Part shown: one piece after another, positions 1-5,603 of the stretch
Numbering within the stretch: the stretch's first letter is position 1
Layout: each line of letters opens with the position of its first letter
Assembly (NCBI GenBank): GCA_017464045.1
Contig: JAFUEG010000200.1
Location: 1-8,306, forward strand
Origin: Lachnospiraceae bacterium
Lineage (GTDB): Bacteria > Bacillota_A > Clostridia > Lachnospirales > Lachnospiraceae
Direction of reading: 5' to 3'
Length of the DNA stretch: 8,306 nt
Translations under genes and position numbers: made by a program
The notes under the pieces: generated by a model
Databases searched by the model: none
What the model was told of the DNA's origin: nothing
What the model saw: the letters and a program-made list of their open reading frames with translations, nothing else

Positions 1-48
1 GATACGACCTGTGAGAAGAGCAACATTTTCATTTACCATAAATGTCAC
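1..48 (-). CDS. atpF: ATP synthase F0 subunit b, N-terminal fragment (runs off window)
   Basis: This is the first 16 codons of the gene after atpE; the rest lies beyond base 1. It reads V(M)TFMVNENVALLTGRI. I choose the GTG at 48-46 as start because an AGGAGG at 61-56 lies 7 bases upstream. The later in-frame ATG at 39-37 would be 16 bases away, which is too far. The identity rests mainly on position: in nearly all bacterial F-type operons the b subunit follows the c subunit. In the family, b is a membrane-anchored stalk protein that joins the a subunit to F1 and acts as the stator. The visible residues precede the expected membrane helix, so they do not prove the call. Translation is probably coupled to atpE, whose stop codon overlaps the ribosome binding site. 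Confidence 0.72.
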   Translation of the reverse strand, partial: MTFMVNENVALLTGRI

Positions 49-55
49 TTTTTAT

Positions 56-59
56 CCTC

Positions 60-61
<2 letters not shown>
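56..61 (-). promoter_or_regulatory. atpF ribosome binding site overlapping the atpE stop codon
   Basis: The minus strand reads TAGGAGG, so the last two bases of the atpE stop codon TAG (62-60) are the first two of AGGAGG. The site lies 7 bases before a GTG at 48-46. It decides the atpF start and suggests that ribosomes ending atpE can reload directly onto atpF. Confidence 0.75.
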
Positions 62-1071
<1,010 letters not shown>

Positions 1072-1078
1072 ATGTTCA

Positions 1079-1086
1079 CCCTCCTT
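1079..1086 (-). promoter_or_regulatory. Strong ribosome binding site that fixes the atpB start
   Basis: The minus strand carries AAGGAGGG followed by 7 bases and then the ATG at 1071-1069. This is near-ideal spacing. It argues against the upstream in-frame TTG at 1110. Confidence 0.8.
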
Positions 1087-1144
1087 CTTATTTTTTAAAG
1101 CAATATCCAATCCTTTAGGTCAGATTACTGCCATATTTATCGAG

Positions 1145-1160
1145 AGAGCCAAGAGGCTCT
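1145..1160 (-). other. Operon-internal hairpin between subunit I gene and atpB
   Basis: The perfect 6-bp inverted repeat AGAGCC/GGCTCT has a 4-base loop. It lies 11 bases after the stop of the subunit I gene, in the roughly 100-base gap before atpB. No T-run follows on the minus strand, so it is not a convincing terminator. It could mark an RNA processing or stability site that lets atpB onward be expressed above the two small upstream genes. A weak promoter-like pair overlaps it: TTGTCA at 1165-1160 and GATAAA at 1141-1136, with an 18-base spacer. Nothing else is recognisable in the gap apart from the atpB ribosome binding site. Confidence 0.4.
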
Positions 1161-1171
1161 GACAATCGTAT

Positions 1172-1741
1172 CTACTCATCTTTATAGTTCTTCATACCTA
1201 TCGGCTTGAAGGTGTATTCAAACTCATCGTCTTCGTCTTCAGTATCAGAATTATTATTTTCATCTGATAAAGCGCCTTTATCTGCTTTTTCCTTTGAAAG
1301 ACTTTTCTCCGAGTTTTCCATCATTAGCTGATTAAAATCTTTTCTTTCCTCTGTATGTCCCATAAGCTTTCTTACGAGCGGGTTCATGTATCCCGAAAGC
1401 TTAAGGAAAGCTAGTCCGACAGCCGCACCCACAAAGGCCTGCCAGCAAATTAACACCGCAATTATCAAAACCGCTGCACTTATTGCGTATCTCAGCATGC
1501 TTTGAAGCGTCATATAATTGTTGGCCTTCTTGCCGTCTTCACTTCCGAGAGCCTTGTCCAGACTCTGGTAAATATGATATGCCTGATAGCAGGCTGTAAA
1601 AGCTCCGGCTATAAGTCCCGGTATAAACCACCACGCATATCCTCCACATATAATTCCAAGCACTACGCCCAACACAACGCCCGCTATCGTACATAGGAAA
1701 ATGCCGGCATAAAGCTCTATCAATACTCTACGACTTTCCAT
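1172..1741 (-). CDS. ATP synthase subunit I-like membrane protein
   Basis: This 189-residue protein sits between atpZ and atpB, where clostridial atp operons carry the subunit I (AtpI) protein. It has about four hydrophobic segments: roughly 9-30, 36-58, 86-103 and 104-116. A hydrophilic tail of about 65 residues follows, with a very acidic stretch SDTEDEDDEFEY near its end. AtpI-type proteins have been linked to c-ring assembly and to magnesium or calcium supply; which applies here is unknown. Two starts are possible. ATG 1741-1739 has an AGG 8 bases upstream and is chosen. ATG 1747-1745 adds Met-Thr but leaves only a 2-base gap. The start lies inside the end of atpZ, so the two are probably translationally coupled. 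The primary sequence is poorly conserved, so the call leans on context and topology. Confidence 0.8.
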   Translation of the reverse strand: MESRRVLIELYAGIFLCTIAGVVLGVVLGIICGGYAWWFIPGLIAGAFTACYQAYHIYQSLDKALGSEDGKKANNYMTLQSMLRYAISAAVLIIAVLICWQAFVGAAVGLAFLKLSGYMNPLVRKLMGHTEERKDFNQLMMENSEKSLSKEKADKGALSDENNNSDTEDEDDEFEYTFKPIGMKNYKDE

Positions 1742-1955
1742 TGTCATTACCTATAAATCTTTTAATAACTATCGCAACCGAACGAAATCCTGCTCCTACT
1801 CCAAGTACGATAAACCATACCATGAGCTTCGTCCCAAAATACTTATCTATAAGATATCCGATTCCCATACTTAAAAAAATTGTGGCAAGCATGGTGATAC
1901 CTATCTGTGTTATAAGAAAAAGCATTTTTAAGACCTGATGTTCCTTATTATTCAT
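1728..1955 (-). CDS. atpZ: AtpZ/AtpI-family small membrane protein, first gene of the atp operon
   Basis: This 75-residue protein has two predicted membrane helices (about 11-33 and 44-66). They are joined by the hairpin motif GIGYLIDKYFGT at 31-42, which is typical of the AtpZ/AtpI family (compare G-x-x-x-D-x-x-F/L-G-T). Family members head many atp operons and are thought to help c-ring assembly or to handle divalent cations for the ATP synthase. The start ATG follows GGAGG at 1963-1959 with only a 3-base gap, which is short. Met11 at 1925 has an AGG 9 bases upstream but would cut into the first helix. The stop overlaps the next gene by 14 bases. The predicted transcription start lies only about 25 bases upstream. 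Confidence 0.88.
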   Translation of the reverse strand: MNNKEHQVLKMLFLITQIGITMLATIFLSMGIGYLIDKYFGTKLMVWFIVLGVGAGFRSVAIVIKRFIGNDNGKS

Positions 1956-1987
1956 AGTCCTCCGTCCAACTGCACAAATAATTAATA

Positions 1988-2016
1988 ATTATACCTTATT
2001 TTCTGCTCTATTTCAA
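1988..2016 (-). promoter_or_regulatory. Near-consensus sigma-A promoter of the atp operon
   Basis: On the minus strand a -35 box TTGAAA (2016-2011, five of six consensus bases) is followed by exactly 17 bases and a perfect -10 box TATAAT (1993-1988). Transcription should begin near 1981, giving a short leader of about 25 bases before atpZ. The promoter lies in an AT-rich gap just downstream of the rpiB terminator, so the ATP synthase operon appears to be its own transcription unit. No operator or riboswitch is visible in the short leader. Confidence 0.85.
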
Positions 2017-2055
2017 CATTTTCTATAGTTTAATTTCAAAAAATAATACAAAGAA

Positions 2056-2086
2056 CAGGCTTGGTTTTTTGATAAAACCAAGCCTG
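2056..2086 (-). terminator. Intrinsic terminator after rpiB
   Basis: Arms CAGGCTTGGTTTT (2056-2068) and AAAACCAAGCCTG (2074-2086) form a perfect 13-bp stem with a 5-base loop. The minus strand continues TTCTTTGTATTATTTTTT, a loose T-rich tail, 20 bases after the rpiB stop. The T-rich plus-strand flank could let it work weakly both ways, but no plus-strand gene needs it. Confidence 0.88.
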
Positions 2087-2105
2087 CTTTATTCTATGCT
2101 TTATC

Positions 2106-2531
2106 TTACTCAAGCATAGATATTCTTCTTATATGTCTCTCATCATTTGAAAATGGTGTATCTACGAACTCATCCACTATCATAAGAGCAAGTCCCGGGC
2201 CTATGGTTCTTGCCCCCATGCAAAGAACGTTGGCATTATTGTGCTCCTTGGTAGCCCTTGCAGAGAAACAGTCACTGCAAAGAGCTGCTCTTACACCCTT
2301 AACCTTATTTGCAGTCATGGACATTCCTATACCTGTTCCGCAGATGAGGATTCCAAGCTCACACTCACCTTTTGCAACCGCCTCTGCAACCGCCTTTCCA
2401 TATATAGGATAATCACAGGATGCCTCACTATCGCATCCAAAATCCTTTACTTCAATGCCTCTTTCCTTAAGATGCTTAATAACCTCTAACTTCAAACCAT
2501 ATCCGCCGTGGTCGCTGCCTATACCTATCAT
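2106..2531 (-). CDS. rpiB: Ribose-5-phosphate isomerase B
   Basis: This 141-residue cytoplasmic enzyme interconverts ribulose 5-phosphate and ribose 5-phosphate in the pentose phosphate pathway. Its length is normal for the RpiB/LacAB family. Visible motifs are the N-terminal phosphate-binding SDHGG at 6-10, DYP at 40-42, the active-site loop CGTGIGMS from Cys64, EHNNANVLCMGAR with His97, and the C-terminal ERHIRRI at 131-137. Cys64 and His97 match the base and the ring-opening residues of E. coli RpiB (Cys66, His99). An isomerase acting on allose or galactose phosphates is possible in this family, but the housekeeping context favours ribose. AGGAGG lies 6 bases before the ATG. In B. subtilis the rpiB-like ywlF also lies between the sua5 homolog ywlC and the atp operon, which supports the assignment. 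Confidence 0.95.
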   Translation of the reverse strand: MIGIGSDHGGYGLKLEVIKHLKERGIEVKDFGCDSEASCDYPIYGKAVAEAVAKGECELGILICGTGIGMSMTANKVKGVRAALCSDCFSARATKEHNNANVLCMGARTIGPGLALMIVDEFVDTPFSNDERHIRRISMLE

Positions 2532-2572
2532 ATCTTTCCTCCTAATTTCCTATTTGTCCTAGCTGCCTGAGT

Positions 2573-2628
2573 AAAAAATGTACACACGTAGCTCGCTGTC
2601 GCTCACGCTATGCTTAGTACATTTTATA
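2573..2628 (-). terminator. Long interrupted hairpin with T-run after sua5, possible repeat element
   Basis: The 137-base gap between sua5 and rpiB holds a 9-bp outer stem AAAATGTAC/GTACATTTT (arms 2617-2625 and 2575-2583). On the minus strand six Ts run through the distal arm and just beyond it (2578-2573). The 33-base interior contains GTGAGCGACAGCGAGC, which is GC-rich and repetitive compared with its AT-rich surroundings. On the plus strand CGTAGC and GCTATG inside it can also pair, allowing one G-U. It is best read as the terminator of the pyrophosphatase-sua5 unit. Its layered shape suggests a dispersed intergenic repeat. The rest of the gap holds no other clear signal, and rpiB has no obvious strong promoter of its own, so read-through may supply it. 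Confidence 0.55.
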
Positions 2629-2668
2629 CATAGTCAGTCAGAATACTTTAATTTCAATTCGGGTTAAA

Positions 2669-3814
2669 TCAATGTACCTTTATGACTCTGTGGCCGGCCG
2701 CTTTGAGTAAGCGGTTCATGATCGCGCCACCGAGTTCATTTTGATTAAGTGCCTCACTGTAAATATACTCAGCCCCTATTGTATCACATTTTCTTAAAAT
2801 TGCATAAAGATTTGCAGAAATTGTTACACCCTTATCCGCCTCGCCCACTATCAAAACGTTATCACAGTTATAATAAGGCGCGTTATCCTTTGTGGCTATA
2901 ACCGCTGTTTTAAAGCCTTGGGCATTTTTTTCGGTGACAAGAGCATTTATCTTATCTATAATTTTTTTGTCGATTGGTCTAATCTCATCATCTTTGATAC
3001 TTTCCGGTTTTATATCAATTACCGAAAGATTATGATCTTCTTTTACATCGGACATCTCACTCTCAACTATCGTAACTTCACCCTTTGGTGCATAGTGGGT
3101 GTATTTCATGCCGGGAGCCTTTGGTCTTAAATTCGGATCCGGCTCGATAATTGCCCTGTCTATCAAAACATCACCAATTATCTCCTCAAGCATTTTCTTG
3201 GTTATATATCCCGGGCGAAGAATAGTCGGTGTCTCACCTGTCAGGTCAACTATCGTTGACTCGATACCTATCCCAACCGCACCTCCGTCCAGTATCATAT
3301 CTATGCGGCCATTCATATCCTCTATAACATGCTCCGCAAGTGTAGGCGAAGGTCTGCCTGATGTATTGGCGCTTGGTGCAGCTATGTACACACCACTTTC
3401 CTTTATAAGCTTCATAGCAACCGGATGTGACGGCATGAGAATCGCAACCGTGTCAAGTCCGCCGGTGGTACCGTCAGGCACGATTTTCTTCTTGTTAAGA
3501 ATAATGGTAAGCGGTCCCGGCCAAAAGGCTTCCATAAGCATAACCGCCTTTTCAGGCACGCTTTCTGCAAGCTCATAAACTGCCTTGGTATCCGCTATAT
3601 GAACTATAAGAGGATTATCACTAGGTCTTCCTTTAGCGGCATAAATCTTCGCCGAGGCATCTTCATTTAATGCATCTGCGCCAAGTCCGTAAACCGTTTC
3701 AGTCGGAAATGCAACGAGTCCGCCCTGTCTGAGGATTTCGGACGCTTTCTCTATGGCTTTATCATCATTTCCTGATGAAATTATTGTATTAAAATAATTA
3801 ATATTCTCAAACAT
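2669..3814 (-). CDS. sua5: Threonylcarbamoyl-AMP synthase (Sua5, YrdC plus C-terminal Sua5 domain)
   Basis: This 381-residue cytoplasmic enzyme makes threonylcarbamoyl-AMP from threonine, bicarbonate and ATP, the first step of t6A37 formation on ANN-decoding tRNAs. The YrdC domain (about 15-205) shows PTETVYGLG at 37-45, KGRPSDNPL at 61-69, PGPLTIIL at 99-106, PSANTSGRPSPT at 147-158, then IESTIVDLTG and LRPGYIT. PGMKYTHYAP links it to the C-terminal Sua5 domain, which ends AGHRVIKVH. The position normally filled by Arg in VAVRMPSHP is Leu126 here (VAILMPSHP). The start is the ATG 3814-3812, with GAAGG 7 bases upstream; the in-frame GTG at 3832 has no ribosome binding site. It lies 42 bases after the pyrophosphatase gene. 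The stop is TGA, showing that TGA terminates in this organism. Confidence 0.95.
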   Translation of the reverse strand: MFENINYFNTIISSGNDDKAIEKASEILRQGGLVAFPTETVYGLGADALNEDASAKIYAAKGRPSDNPLIVHIADTKAVYELAESVPEKAVMLMEAFWPGPLTIILNKKKIVPDGTTGGLDTVAILMPSHPVAMKLIKESGVYIAAPSANTSGRPSPTLAEHVIEDMNGRIDMILDGGAVGIGIESTIVDLTGETPTILRPGYITKKMLEEIIGDVLIDRAIIEPDPNLRPKAPGMKYTHYAPKGEVTIVESEMSDVKEDHNLSVIDIKPESIKDDEIRPIDKKIIDKINALVTEKNAQGFKTAVIATKDNAPYYNCDNVLIVGEADKGVTISANLYAILRKCDTIGAEYIYSEALNQNELGGAIMNRLLKAAGHRVIKVH

Positions 3815-3821
3815 TTTTTTA

Positions 3822-3826
3822 CCTTC
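3822..3826 (-). promoter_or_regulatory. Ribosome binding site that fixes the sua5 start
   Basis: GAAGG on the minus strand stands 7 bases before the ATG at 3814-3812. It lies inside the extension that would be coding if the upstream GTG at 3832 were used, so it favours the shorter, 381-residue protein. Confidence 0.65.
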
Positions 3827-3856
3827 AATCACTTATTTCGCAAGTAATTATACTCT

Positions 3857-5509
3857 CTACTCCTCCCACTGCTGAAGCATCTCTACAAGTCTCGGTACAA
3901 TCTGCTTCTTTCTTGATACGACACCTTCCAGATAGCAGGAGTTACCGGCCATTTCAAGCTCAAATGCATCCTCCAAGAGTCTGACGGAATCCTCTCCGTA
4001 ACACAAAACTGTGGAGCCCTCCTCCAAAATATTGGTCATAACAAAGAAAATCATATCGCACTTTGACGCAGTATATTTATCCTTCAAATATTCATCCATT
4101 TCTTTGGCAAGTCTCTTAAGCTCTCTCTTATTCATGGAGCTTATCTGTCCCACACCAAAAGTTATATCCTCGACATCAAAGGTCTTAAAATCCTGATACA
4201 AGAGCTCTTCAGGTGTCTTTCCCTTAAATGAACTGCCGGCCTCAAACATATTGACTGCATAGCTTTCTATATCTATATCCGCAATTTGGGAAAGCGCCTT
4301 GGCAGCCTCTTTATCAAGCGGCGTGCAGGTAGGCGAACGGAACATAAGTGTATCCGATAAAATCGCCGAGCACATGAGTCCTGCCATATCCTTTGGCGGA
4401 GTGACACCCTGCTCCCGATACATCTGATACAGGATTGTACCGGTACAGCCTACAGGCTGATTACGGAAATATACCGGATTAATCGTCTCTATCGTACCTA
4501 TGCGGTGGTGATCTATAATCTCAAGTATCTCAGCATTTTCTATACCGTTTACCGCCTGTGTACGTTCGTTGTGGTCAACTAAGATGACCTGTTTTTTCTT
4601 CATGGCAAGGAGATTTCTACGGGAAACCATACCACAATAATTACCCACTTCATCAACAATAGGAAAATCTCTGTGACGGAGTTTTGACATGACATCCTTT
4701 ACATTTTCAAGAGTATCATCCAGATCAAAGGTTATAAGATTGGAGCTTCGCATAAAGAACCTTATCGGAAGACTCTGGTTGATAACCCTTGCTGTGGAAT
4801 ATGTATCGAGAAATGTGGTGATGATGTTGCAGTTATGCTCATTTGCAAGATCAATTATCTCTTTTTCAACCTTTGCATTTAAGCTGACTATAAGGCACGA
4901 TGCACCGAGCTTAATCGCCTCTCTTTGAGTTTCCTCCCGATCCACAACAAGCACGATATCATCTTCCTCTATACACGCCTCATCTATGATAAGATTTGCG
5001 GCGCCGATAAACACCTTACCTCCCTCTATAACAAAATCCGGATTGCCGCACACGAGCCTGCCGTCAAGTACCTCAAGGAGATTTTTTATAGGCGTTTTGG
5101 CAATTCCGAGAACAGTATTATCATAGGCATCCATGTAAGATTTTGCGATATCATTGATGGTTATAAGTCCCTTTAATTTGTTGTCCTTATGGATAATCGG
5201 AAGCGTAACCACGTCCTCATCACGCATAAGCTCCCATGCCGCCTTAAGGGAAATCTTATCTCTAACCGCCGTCGTATGTCTGATTTCGATATCTCTTATC
5301 TGGACATTTACATCCGAAAGGAGCTCCGGCTCATTTACATTAAAATAATCCAGAACATACTTTGTTTCGTTGTTAATTGCACCGGCACGGTTTGCGATGT
5401 AGCGTCCCGGCTCCTTAATATTTTTCAGATATGCGTAAGCAAGTGCGGAGCAAACGGAATCCGTATCTGGATTCTTGTGTCCGACTATGTGAATTTGTTT
5501 TTGTTCCAT
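3857..5509 (-). CDS. ppaC: Manganese-dependent family II inorganic pyrophosphatase with CBS-DRTGG-CBS regulatory insert
   Basis: This 550-residue cytoplasmic enzyme hydrolyses pyrophosphate to two phosphates and so pulls biosynthetic reactions forward. The DHH catalytic domain starts with GHKNPDTDS (His11, Asp15, Asp17 as metal ligands). It resumes after the insert with VDHNE at 311-315, the DHH motif at 333-335 and SDT at 385-387. The DHHA2 domain follows with the substrate-binding SRKKQ at 532-536. Inserted between are a CBS motif (about 74-130), a DRTGG domain (about 148-245) and a second CBS motif (about 253-305). Plain family II enzymes have about 310 residues, so the insert explains the length. 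Family members with this insert are inhibited by AMP and ADP and activated by ATP or diadenosine polyphosphates; the same is inferred here. AAAAGGA lies 9 bases before the ATG. It is probably co-transcribed with sua5. Confidence 0.96.
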   Translation of the reverse strand: MEQKQIHIVGHKNPDTDSVCSALAYAYLKNIKEPGRYIANRAGAINNETKYVLDYFNVNEPELLSDVNVQIRDIEIRHTTAVRDKISLKAAWELMRDEDVVTLPIIHKDNKLKGLITINDIAKSYMDAYDNTVLGIAKTPIKNLLEVLDGRLVCGNPDFVIEGGKVFIGAANLIIDEACIEEDDIVLVVDREETQREAIKLGASCLIVSLNAKVEKEIIDLANEHNCNIITTFLDTYSTARVINQSLPIRFFMRSSNLITFDLDDTLENVKDVMSKLRHRDFPIVDEVGNYCGMVSRRNLLAMKKKQVILVDHNERTQAVNGIENAEILEIIDHHRIGTIETINPVYFRNQPVGCTGTILYQMYREQGVTPPKDMAGLMCSAILSDTLMFRSPTCTPLDKEAAKALSQIADIDIESYAVNMFEAGSSFKGKTPEELLYQDFKTFDVEDITFGVGQISSMNKRELKRLAKEMDEYLKDKYTASKCDMIFFVMTNILEEGSTVLCYGEDSVRLLEDAFELEMAGNSCYLEGVVSRKKQIVPRLVEMLQQWEE

Positions 5510-5603
5510 AAGCAGCTATCCTTTTTCAATCTATTAATCATAACTATATATGCGCTATATAAAAAATGCGCTTTAGAATACTTTTACATATACTATGGCA
5601 TTT
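5510..5603 (-). other. AT-rich gap between licD and ppaC with weak inverted repeat
   Basis: The gap holds AAAAATGC/GCATTTTT arms at 5598-5605 and 5562-5569 around a 28-base spacer. On the minus strand one further T and then ATATA follow the distal arm, and the proximal arm overlaps the licD stop codon. The stem is AT-rich and the loop long, so it is at best a weak terminator or attenuator. A TATGAT -10-like box before the pyrophosphatase gene lacks a good -35. Whether ppaC has its own promoter or is read from licD cannot be settled. Confidence 0.3.

Noticed and set aside
1072..1110. A longer atpB beginning at a TTG at 1110
   Set aside because: The ATG at 1071 has AAGGAGGG at ideal spacing, the TTG has none, and the extra 13 residues are lysine-rich and not family-like.
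2623..2649. TATAAA-type promoter for rpiB upstream of the long hairpin
   Set aside because: The spaced -35 (TTAAAG) is poor and the transcript would begin inside the hairpin arm.
2575..2649. Shared 10-mer AGAATACTTT near both the sua5-rpiB and licD-ppaC gaps as a repeat
   Set aside because: A 10-base AT-rich match in 8 kb is expected by chance and the flanks do not match.
3099..3578. Plus-strand open frame of 159 codons opposite sua5
   Set aside because: It lies wholly within a clear minus-strand gene, has no family-like motif and no spaced ribosome binding site.
3815..3832. A longer sua5 beginning at a GTG at 3832
   Set aside because: No ribosome binding site precedes it, while GAAGG is spaced 7 bases from the ATG at 3814.
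3847..3852. TATAAT on the minus strand just before sua5 as a promoter
   Set aside because: The best-spaced -35 (TCAGCA) matches only three of six bases and the gene pair is closely spaced, so an AT-rich chance match is likelier.
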